In this document: positions 13,967-20,212 of the stretch, in pieces
How positions within the stretch are numbered: the stretch's first letter is position 1
How the letters are laid out: each line of letters begins with the position of its first letter
Assembly (NCBI GenBank): GCA_934630815.1
Contig: CAKTWI010000029.1
Location: forward strand, 1 to 26,128
Source of the DNA: an uncultured Senegalimassilia sp.
GTDB lineage: Bacteria; Actinomycetota; Coriobacteriia; Coriobacteriales; Eggerthellaceae
Direction of reading: 5' to 3'
Length of the DNA stretch: 26,128 nt
Notes under the pieces: model-generated
Seen by the model: only the letters and a program-made list of their open reading frames with translations
The model's database searches: none
What the model was told of the DNA's origin: nothing
Made by a program: the position numbers and the translations under genes

Positions 13967-14879
13967 GGGAAACTTCCATGCATCGTGGCTTTTGAGCCGT
14001 TCCCGCGGGTTTATCCAGGCGGGTGCCGCATTGCTTTCGAATATCCACCTGCCGAACATTATCAAGGGCGGTATTCATCAGGGCGGTTCGAAAGCGGTGT
14101 GCGTACCTGGCTTGAACTGCTATTCCTGTCCAGCCGCTGCGGGTGCTTGTCCTATCGGCGCCTTTCAAGCGGTGGTCGGATCGTCGAAGTTCAGCTTCTC
14201 GTATTACGTGACCGGGTTTTTGATTTTGACGGGCGTGCTGCTGGGACGTTTCGTGTGCGGATTTTTGTGCCCGTTCGGCTGGCTGCAGGAACTGCTGCAT
14301 AAGATCCCGGGCAAAAAGCTGTCGACGGGCAAACTCAAGCCGTTGAGATACGTGAAGTACGGCGTGCTAGCGTTGACCGTAGCGCTCCTGCCTACGGTGC
14401 TTGTGAACGACGTCGGCATGGGCGATCCGCTGTTCTGCAAGTACATCTGTCCCCAAGGCGTTCTCGAGGGTGCGATTCCGCTTTCCCTCGTCGATAGCGG
14501 CATCCGATCGGCGTTGGGGGTGCTGTTCACGTGGAAGCTTGCGGTATTGATCGCAGTAGTTGTGCTGAGCGTGCTGTTCTATCGACCGTTTTGCAAATGG
14601 GTTTGCCCTCTCGGCGCGTTCTACGCCCTGATGAACAAGGTTTCCTTGCTGGGGATGGAGGTCGATCAGGGCAAATGCATCTCCTGCAGTACGTGCGCGC
14701 GGACCTGCAAGATGGATGTCGACGTGACGGCTTCGCCGGACCACGCCGAATGCATACGCTGCGGGATGTGCGTGAACGCCTGCCCTGCTGATGCCATCAG
14801 CTATCGCTTCGGCATGTGCGTGCCGTGCGATCGTCGCGCCGCGGATGCGGATAGGATTCGAATGACGGATATCGATTGA
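13959..14879 (+). CDS. NapH/CcoG-like membrane 4Fe-4S polyferredoxin
   Basis: This is an electron-transfer membrane protein of about 306 residues. It begins with a Cys cluster (CVPGLNCYSCPAAAGACPIG). TM segments carry the paired motifs CGFLCPFGW and CKWVCPLGAFY that mark the NapH/NosR/CcoG superfamily, with CKYICPQG between. The C-terminal ferredoxin-like part has CISCSTCARTCKMDVD and CIRCGMCVNACP, enough for two 4Fe-4S clusters. It probably carries electrons between cytoplasmic ferredoxin and a membrane or extracytoplasmic acceptor. The start is uncertain. TTG at 13959 follows GGAG by 10 nt and overlaps the end of the micro-protein, while GTG 13950 or TTG 13989 are alternatives. Homologues begin shortly before the segment FIQAGAALLSNIHLPN. 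The stop overlaps the untranslated leader of the next gene. Confidence 0.88.
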   Translation: MGKGNFHASWLLSRSRGFIQAGAALLSNIHLPNIIKGGIHQGGSKAVCVPGLNCYSCPAAAGACPIGAFQAVVGSSKFSFSYYVTGFLILTGVLLGRFVCGFLCPFGWLQELLHKIPGKKLSTGKLKPLRYVKYGVLALTVALLPTVLVNDVGMGDPLFCKYICPQGVLEGAIPLSLVDSGIRSALGVLFTWKLAVLIAVVVLSVLFYRPFCKWVCPLGAFYALMNKVSLLGMEVDQGKCISCSTCARTCKMDVDVTASPDHAECIRCGMCVNACPADAISYRFGMCVPCDRRAADADRIRMTDID

Positions 14880-14896
14880 AAAACGGAGGAATCGAA

Positions 14897-15880
14897 ATGA
14901 GAAAGATCAAGAGTATGAATGCGAAGCTGTTGAAAATCTCGGCGACGTTGGTCGCATCCCTGCTGACAATTGGCCTTGCCGCGTGCTCTGCCGGCGCCGG
15001 CGGCGAGGAAAGCCCGGTAGGCACATCCGATGCTGCTGCGTTGATCGAGACGCAGCCGGGCGGAGCCGATGAGGCGGCGAAGCTGTATGAGCAGCTTATG
15101 CAGAAGGAAAACGAAGTGCTTTCGGCTGATTCGCAGCTTTGGGAGAAGCTGTTTCTTTCGGCAAGCAAGGAAAGCCCGATGATCGAGGATGGCAGCAACT
15201 ATGGCGACTTCCTTTTAGCTACGCTTGAAGGCGCCAAGGATAAGTTCACGGCACAGGAGCTGGAAACGCTGAAAACCGGGGCGGAGCAGATTAAACGGAT
15301 TGAGGACAAGCTTGCGGCTCTGGAGCAGGAATTCCCCGGATGCGGCAGCACGCCGGGCCAGGGCGAGAGCGTTGACGCCCAGAGCGCGGGCATGACGGCA
15401 AAAGCCGAGGGGACGGAGAAGTTCCCGAGCTTCAACGGGAAGGACCTTGACGGTAACGACGTGAGCAGCGATGAGCTGTTCTCGAACAACACCGTTACGG
15501 TTGTCAACTTCTGGTTCACTACCTGCAAGCCGTGCGTGGGCGAGCTTGGGGAATTGGAGGCGCTTAACCAGAAGCTGGCGGACAAGGGCGGCGCGGTCGT
15601 AGGCGTCAATTCCTTTACCCTTGATGGCGACAAAGCTGCGATTTCCGAGGCGAAGAGCATCTTGGAAAAAAAGGGCGTGTCTTATAAGAACATCTGGTTC
15701 GGCTCGGATAGCGAAGCCGGCAAGTTCACTTCCAAGCTGTACTCGTATCCAACCACCTACGTGGTCGATAGCAACGGCAACGTCGTGGGACAGCCCATCG
15801 TGGGTGCGATCACGTCCGGCGAGCAAGCGAAGAAGCTCGACGCGCTGATCGACGAGGCGATTGCGAACAGCGGACGATAA
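14897..15880 (+). CDS. TlpA/ResA-like thioredoxin-fold lipoprotein
   Basis: The product has 327 residues. A lipoprotein signal ends in GLAAC (lipid-modified C30). Residues about 50-165 form a helical, charged domain (AAKLYEQLMQKENEVL, LKTGAEQIKRIEDKLAALEQ) that is not part of the usual TlpA fold. The thioredoxin-like domain at about 180-320 opens FPSFNGKDLDGNDV. It has the active site FTTCKPCVGEL (C210/C213) and the cis-proline loop YPTTYVVDSNG (P285). It should work on the outer face of the membrane as a thiol-disulfide reductant. ATG at 14897 has GGAGG 7 nt upstream. It is the last gene of the redox operon, 17 nt after the polyferredoxin, which suggests that electrons from that protein keep its CXXC reduced (inference). 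The hairpin in element B ends the operon. Confidence 0.92.
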   Translation: MRKIKSMNAKLLKISATLVASLLTIGLAACSAGAGGEESPVGTSDAAALIETQPGGADEAAKLYEQLMQKENEVLSADSQLWEKLFLSASKESPMIEDGSNYGDFLLATLEGAKDKFTAQELETLKTGAEQIKRIEDKLAALEQEFPGCGSTPGQGESVDAQSAGMTAKAEGTEKFPSFNGKDLDGNDVSSDELFSNNTVTVVNFWFTTCKPCVGELGELEALNQKLADKGGAVVGVNSFTLDGDKAAISEAKSILEKKGVSYKNIWFGSDSEAGKFTSKLYSYPTTYVVDSNGNVVGQPIVGAITSGEQAKKLDALIDEAIANSGR

Positions 15881-15974
15881 AGCGGGGCGGTTACGCTGTG
15901 CTCGGCAAGGGTTGGCGACATGCGGGCAACGCGGGACTTCGAGCTCGATAGCTTTCCATGCGGCACCGAGGGAG

Positions 15975-16070
15975 CAAGGCATCGGCCCTGACCCGCGTAA
16001 CGAAGCGCGATGCGTAAACTTGATGGCGGCGCCCGTATATCATGCGGGCGCCGCTTTTTGCGGGTAGGAT
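15975..16070. repeat. Intergenic hairpin element, right copy (B)
   Basis: This is the second copy of the roughly 95-bp element at 11752-11847, here between the thioredoxin lipoprotein and the intact aldose-epimerase gene. The region 15881-15974 before it holds nothing else that I can identify. Confidence 0.82.
16026..16059 (+). terminator. Intrinsic terminator of the redox operon (inside element B)
   Basis: GCGGCGCCCG (16026-16035) and CGGGCGCCGC (16045-16054) pair perfectly around TATATCATG and are followed by TTTTT. It ends the operon about 145 nt after the lipoprotein stop codon. Confidence 0.82.
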
Positions 16071-16100
16071 AGCAAGCGATATCGAAAGAAAGGACCCGTC

Positions 16101-17069
16101 ATGCCCGAACCCGTTTCCCTTCGCCATGGGCGCCTGAACGCCGCCGTCGACCCCATGGGGGCGCAGCTGCTCAGCCTGCAGTTGGATGGCCGCGAGTATC
16201 TGTGGCAGGGCGATCCGCGATTTTGGGCCAGGCGGGCGCCGGTTTTGTTTCCCATCGTGGGGTCGTTGCGCGATGGGCGTGCGGAGTCGGCGCAGGGGCC
16301 GTGCGTGATGGGGCGCCATGGCATTGCGCGCAACTACGAGCATGCGGTGGTTGACCGCGCCGCCGATGGGTCGTCGGTCACCTTCGAGCTGCGCGATTCG
16401 GCCGAGACGCGCGCCGCGTATCCGTATAGCTTCAAGCTGAACATGACCTACGCCATCACGGGCGAGGCCACGCTTTCCCAAACGTTTCGCGTGACGAACA
16501 CCGGTGACGCGACGCTGCCGTTTTGCGTGGGCGGGCATCCGGCGTTCAACGTGCCCGTCGGTGCATCGCCGCAGAGCGCGTGCGCTGTCGAAGGCGAGCC
16601 GTGCGGGGGTTCGGACGCTGCCCGCGTGCCGCTGTCCGCTGCGGCCGGCGAAGCCTTCGAGGATTACGTGCTCAAGTTCGTCCGCCCTTGGAGCTGCACG
16701 CTGCCGGTGATCGGTGAAGACGGCCTTATGAGCTGGGATAACGCGTTCGAATGCCCGCAGGGCTCGGATACCGTGGCGCTTACGCACGCGTCGTTCGCCC
16801 ATGATGCGCTCATGTTCACTGACGTTCCCGACAGCGTGCTCACGCTGCTAGGGACGAAAACCGGACATGGCGTGCGCGTCGAGTTCCCGGGCTTTCCCTA
16901 TATCGGCGTGTGGTCCGCGGCCAACGATGCGCCGTTCGTGGCGCTTGAGCCGTGGTCGGGGCACACCACCGCCCACGACGAGGACGACGTCTTCGAGCAC
17001 AAAGCCGGCATGACGCTGCTGGCCCCAGGCGAAACCAACGAGCGCACGTTTCACCTCACGCTGTTCTAG
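16101..17069 (+). CDS. Aldose 1-epimerase family protein (GalM/LacX-like)
   Basis: This 322-residue cytoplasmic protein has a beta-sandwich mutarotase fold. Such enzymes interconvert alpha and beta anomers of aldoses or sugar phosphates. The segment LRHGRLNAAVDPMGAQLLSLQL opens the domain (in parts: LRHGRLNAAV, DPMGAQLLSLQL), followed by YLWQGDPRFWARRAPVLFPI. Candidate active-site residues are H73 in MGRHGIARN and H146 in VGGHPAFNVP. The late segment FPYIGVWSAANDAPFVALEPW is typical of the LacX-like branch (in parts: FPYIGVWSAANDAP, FVALEPW). ATG at 16101 has AAAGGA about 6 nt upstream. It stands alone with no sugar transport or kinase gene nearby, so its substrate is open. A relic of a second copy lies at 11854-11919. 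Confidence 0.88.
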   Translation: MPEPVSLRHGRLNAAVDPMGAQLLSLQLDGREYLWQGDPRFWARRAPVLFPIVGSLRDGRAESAQGPCVMGRHGIARNYEHAVVDRAADGSSVTFELRDSAETRAAYPYSFKLNMTYAITGEATLSQTFRVTNTGDATLPFCVGGHPAFNVPVGASPQSACAVEGEPCGGSDAARVPLSAAAGEAFEDYVLKFVRPWSCTLPVIGEDGLMSWDNAFECPQGSDTVALTHASFAHDALMFTDVPDSVLTLLGTKTGHGVRVEFPGFPYIGVWSAANDAPFVALEPWSGHTTAHDEDDVFEHKAGMTLLAPGETNERTFHLTLF

Positions 17070-17105
17070 CTGGTCCCCGCTTCAAGGTTCAATCGGCTGC
17101 TTATT

Positions 17106-17142
17106 TAAGATGCTTATGAGTATCATACTCATAAGCATCTTA
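17106..17142. promoter_or_regulatory. 37-bp perfect AT-rich palindrome
   Basis: TAAGATGCTTATGAGTAT (17106-17123) is followed by a single C and then its exact reverse complement (17125-17142). It lies 36 bp after the epimerase stop and about 210 bp before the surface-protein start. There is no U tract on either side, and the odd-centred perfect symmetry suits a dimeric DNA-binding protein at least as well as a terminator. It is markedly AT-rich against its surroundings. Confidence 0.75.
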
Positions 17143-17353
17143 TGCAGAGCTCACCGTGTAGCAGCGCAGCTCGCTGCAGAATCCGGTTTACTTTTCGCGC
17201 CGATCGGCAAACCGATTCCTTCGATAAAGAAGGGACTCTCATTGGGCATAACCCCAGGTGGGCGAGGGGATTCGCATATGCGAACCTAGGCAATAAGAAG
17301 AATGCAGCGCAATGTGTCTCCATGGAAACCGGCTTTTGACCAAGGAGGCAGCT
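17143..17353 (+). promoter_or_regulatory. Long 5' leader of the surface protein, possibly structured RNA
   Basis: No gene is seen in these 211 nt. The segment contains hairpins GCAGCG-CAGCT-CGCTGC (about 17162-17178) and CCTTC-GATAAA-GAAGG (about 17217-17232). The string GGCAAACC is followed 18 nt later by GGGAC, both of which also occur in class-I cyclic-di-GMP riboswitches. The rest of that consensus, notably GCAAAGCC after GGGAC, is not apparent. I therefore list it as a possible structured leader only. AAGGAGG at 17342-17348 is the ribosome binding site. Confidence 0.35.
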
Positions 17354-19372
17354 ATGCGCAAACGACACCCTGAACAACGAGCACGACACGCGAAGGATTG
17401 CTCGCCAATGAACAGGGCGGAGCGCCGCACGGGCGCCAAAATCGCCTGCGTCGGAGTGAGCGCTCTCATTGTGGGGCAGTTGTTTATGCCTGCCGCATCG
17501 CTCGCCGCCGAGACGGCGGACAAAGACACCGCAACGAACGACGCTGCCGCAGTCGCGGCCCCGGCGGTCCAGGCAACGCCCGCGGCGGAAACCGCCCCTG
17601 CGGCAAGCGCGGCGCCTGCGTCAGCGGCGCCGGCCGCTTCCGCGCCTGCAAGTAATAGCGCCTCAGCAGACCAGCAGGTTGCTTCCCAGCAGGCTCAGCC
17701 CGCACCGGCGGCGATGGCGAACGACGCTGCCGCGGCAGATCAAAATGCTGCTGCAGGGCAAAACGAGTTCGCTGGCAACTTCGCAGCTCCGGCAAACGAC
17801 GCTATCCAGACCCGCGGCGTGACCGACGTTATCGGCGGCGAAGGCGGCGTGAAGATCAACACGACCGTGATCGACCATTATTACGACTGCGAGCTGCCGC
17901 CCGCCGTCACGCTGAACGAGGGCCAGACCCAGACGTTCAACCTCCCCGATGCCCCTGACGCCATGGTTAGCGAGCTTAAGGCGGATACCAGGTATTTCAA
18001 GGCCGATAACGCGACCCGTACTCTTATCGAGACTACCGTTGCAGCCGATTCCGCCGTGACGTTGAACATCACCCCGGTTGAGAATCACCTCAGGATGACG
18101 TTGAGTTTCACGGGCGGCAAGGTCGATTCGGGCTCTAGCTACACCCTGAATCTGGGCGCAATCGAGAAGGTCGCCTCGACGCTCACGTACACTGGGACCG
18201 ATTATGAGGGCGACAACATCATCGTCGGCGACCCCGATGACATCTTCAACGCCTACAAGCCGGGCGGTTCCGTGGTGATCAACGAAACCAGGGACAACTA
18301 TTATCTCCGCTACAACATCAACAGCGAAATCACGCTCGTCTCGGCGGAAAAGAAAGCCCTTGAGAGCCTGAACGTCGACAACGTGAAGACCGACTACGCG
18401 CCCGGCGAGGCACCGCGTGCGACCGCGACCATCCCTGCCGTCGATGCTGATAAGTACGAAATCGCCTACGAGTGCTGGGAGGAAATGGACGGCAGCGACC
18501 CCAGAGAGCTCACGCCCGTCGCCTTCTGGTATTCCGACCCGGGCAAGTACGCGCCGGGCATGAAGAAGATCACCCAGTTCGAAGAGGGCAAATTCTATAT
18601 GTACTCTGTCGAGTTGCGGCTCAAGGACGGCAACACCCTTGCCGATGACTACAACGTGAACGTCAACGGCCAATGGGTGAGCAACACCATCAAGACCGTT
18701 GAAGGCGTATTTGTGCCGAATGCGGCGAATATGCTGTGCGAGCAGCCAATCGTCGAATGGCAGGCCATCGATCTTATCGAAATCAACGGCGCCACGACCA
18801 CCTTCAAAGCGGGCGACAAGCCGGTGTTCACGGCAGGCACCCCCGAAGGCTCGAACGCTATCTTCCAGTGCGAGTACTGGACGGGCAGCGACGGCAGCGA
18901 GGTGAACTCCGTCGAGTTCTGGGATCAGAACATCACGAACCACATCGATGCCTTCAAGCCCGGCGTGACGTATCGCTACGGTGTGTACCTGAAGCCGGCG
19001 CGCGGCTTCTACTTTGCGCCCGATGCCAAGCTGATGATCAACGGTGCGGCATGCGGCTACCAGGTGGGCGAGGCGAGCGAGGTCGATCCTGAAAGCGGCA
19101 TGATTTACACCTTGTGGCTCAGCACCGATCTGACCTTCACGCCGGAAGGTGCTGTACCCAATCCGAACCCGCAGCCTGACGAAGGCGACGGCGGCACGAC
19201 CAACACCGAAGACCTCACCAAGGCGCCGACGACCAAGGCTGCGGCAACCAAACCCGCCACGGGCAACCTTGCCGCAACGGGCGACGATGCAGCTTTGATG
19301 GCGGCGGCTCTGGGTATCGCGGGGGCAACCGCCGCCACGGCCGTGGCGGCCGCAAGGCGCCGCAACCACTAA
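17354..19372 (+). CDS. Cell-wall-anchored surface protein with LAATGD sorting signal
   Basis: The 672-residue product has a long signal peptide (charged N-region, core VGVSALIVGQLFMPAASLAAE). A low-complexity Ala/Pro/Ser/Gln linker follows at about 55-150, then beta-rich domains. Two related modules stand out at about 342-440 and 473-570. Both contain a YECW or CEYW motif followed by a Gly-Ser-Asp loop, VxFWxxxxxKY/HIDAFxPG, then YxYxVxLRL or YRYGVYLKP and an NVNGQ/MINGA strand. A Pro/Thr/Lys-rich spacer leads to LAATGD at about 639-644, an Ala-rich hydrophobic segment and the tail RRRNH. This looks like a sortase substrate of the LPXTG type. ATG at 17354 has AAGGAGG 5 nt upstream. It is probably an adhesin or other surface structure. 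No sortase gene is in the window, so a housekeeping sortase would be needed. Confidence 0.85.
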   Translation: MRKRHPEQRARHAKDCSPMNRAERRTGAKIACVGVSALIVGQLFMPAASLAAETADKDTATNDAAAVAAPAVQATPAAETAPAASAAPASAAPAASAPASNSASADQQVASQQAQPAPAAMANDAAAADQNAAAGQNEFAGNFAAPANDAIQTRGVTDVIGGEGGVKINTTVIDHYYDCELPPAVTLNEGQTQTFNLPDAPDAMVSELKADTRYFKADNATRTLIETTVAADSAVTLNITPVENHLRMTLSFTGGKVDSGSSYTLNLGAIEKVASTLTYTGTDYEGDNIIVGDPDDIFNAYKPGGSVVINETRDNYYLRYNINSEITLVSAEKKALESLNVDNVKTDYAPGEAPRATATIPAVDADKYEIAYECWEEMDGSDPRELTPVAFWYSDPGKYAPGMKKITQFEEGKFYMYSVELRLKDGNTLADDYNVNVNGQWVSNTIKTVEGVFVPNAANMLCEQPIVEWQAIDLIEINGATTTFKAGDKPVFTAGTPEGSNAIFQCEYWTGSDGSEVNSVEFWDQNITNHIDAFKPGVTYRYGVYLKPARGFYFAPDAKLMINGAACGYQVGEASEVDPESGMIYTLWLSTDLTFTPEGAVPNPNPQPDEGDGGTTNTEDLTKAPTTKAAATKPATGNLAATGDDAALMAAALGIAGATAATAVAAARRRNH

Positions 19373-19741
19373 AGAGCTCAGACTTCAGCGATGTTAGCAC
19401 CGCTCTCGTGTTCGCTCGGGACTCGGTATTTCCTTTCGATGTATGAGACGAGCGCACCTGTTCGAAGCGCTTGGAATCGAGTAGGTGCCCTATAAGGGGC
19501 TTGGCATGACCATGAGCTTTCCGGGTTCGTCAACCAAGAACGCCGCCGCGATGAAGGTCGCGGCGGCGTTTGCGTTTCGGGTGCCCATATCTTCGATTCC
19601 CCCGGCCCCCAAATGCCACGGAATAATGATAGTTGTTGCGTTTCATTTTTCGCCAAGCTGGTCATAACCCCATATAAAACGGTTATAGCGGCTCAAAACT
19701 AATCGAAATCGAATTAGTGAACAGGGGGTGACACATCTCGC
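19373..19741. other. Intergenic region with inverted repeats, no gene seen
   Basis: No convincing gene lies here. Besides the terminator at 19539-19570 it holds ATAACC...GGTTAT (about 19665-19687) and ACTAAT-CGAAATCGA-ATTAGT (about 19699-19719), both upstream of the winged-helix gene promoter. The open frame at 19485-19667 lacks a ribosome binding site and protein-like composition. Confidence 0.5.
19539..19570 (+). terminator. Terminator of the surface-protein gene
   Basis: AACGCCGCCGCGA (19539-19551) and TCGCGGCGGCGTT (19558-19570) pair perfectly around TGAAGG and are followed by TGCGTTTCGG. It lies 167 nt after the stop codon, rather far, but no other terminator is visible before it. Confidence 0.62.
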
Positions 19742-19806
19742 TTGACGCAAACGATAACGTTGCGCTAAAGTACCCAAAACTAGATTTCGAACGGCGGCTT
19801 CCGCCG
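19742..19806 (+). promoter_or_regulatory. Promoter with an internal operator-like repeat
   Basis: TTGACG (19742-19747) and TAAAGT (19766-19771) are 18 bp apart and form a good sigma-70-type promoter. The spacer region holds CGCAA-ACGATAACG-TTGCG, an inverted repeat resembling LacI/GntR-type operators and placed to block RNA polymerase. A small hairpin CGGCGG-CTT-CCGCCG (19792-19806) would lie in the 5' leader of the downstream gene. Confidence 0.55.
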
Positions 19807-19832
19807 ATTATGGGAAAAGTGAGGGGATTGCT

Positions 19833-20111
19833 GTGAGTCACGCCGGAGCGGAGCCAGCTCGGCGGCAACAAAGCGTGGGGTTGACCAATTCTCAACTGAG
19901 AATTCTCGGCTATATCGCCTCGTGCGGTGCGCAGGGTTGCTCCGACACCAAAAACGCCATCGCGGAAAAGCTCGGCGTGTGCCCGAAGACGGTCGATCGC
20001 GCCGTGCGCCGCATGCGCGATGACGGGCTGATCGTCGCGACAGCGCGTTTCGACGAAAACGGCTCTCAGCTCGGCAACGTGTACTTCATCGGAGCTGGTT
20101 CAAAGCAATAG
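19833..20111 (+). CDS. Small winged-helix DNA-binding protein
   Basis: The 92-residue product consists mainly of a helix-turn-helix of the HTH_36/MarR-like winged type. LTNSQLRILGYIASCG forms the first helix. NAIAEKLGVCPKTVDRAVRRM is the turn and recognition helix (in parts: NAIAEKLGV, CPKTVDRAVRRM), and DDGLIVATARFDENG with QLGNVYFIG forms the wing. There is no effector domain, so it probably acts as a small repressor or activator, possibly of its own promoter, which carries an operator-like repeat. The GTG start at 19833 has GAGGGG 5-6 nt upstream. It is transcribed alone and ends at the strong terminator at 20127-20158, before the hybrid kinase gene. Confidence 0.8.
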   Translation: MSHAGAEPARRQQSVGLTNSQLRILGYIASCGAQGCSDTKNAIAEKLGVCPKTVDRAVRRMRDDGLIVATARFDENGSQLGNVYFIGAGSKQ

Positions 20112-20126
20112 ATTGCAGTTGTTCTC

Positions 20127-20160
20127 AAGCCGCCGACGGCTCAGCGCGTCGGCGGCTTTT
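20127..20160 (+). terminator. Strong intrinsic terminator of the winged-helix gene
   Basis: AAGCCGCCGACG (20127-20138) and CGTCGGCGGCTT (20147-20158) pair perfectly around an 8-nt loop, and the stem runs into TTTTCGTT. It lies only 16 nt after the stop codon. Confidence 0.88.
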
Positions 20161-20212
20161 CGTTAGGGTCATACGGAAGCGGGACGTATCGGCCGATGAT
20201 TGGGGGGCGAAC

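Noticed and set aside
17106..17142. Insertion-sequence end or transposon inverted repeat
   Set aside because: The arms are contiguous around one base, and no transposase or target-site duplication is nearby.
17663..19369. Minus-strand open frame of 568 codons opposite the surface-protein gene
   Set aside because: It is a shadow frame. The plus-strand gene has a ribosome binding site, signal peptide, repeated modules and sorting signal.
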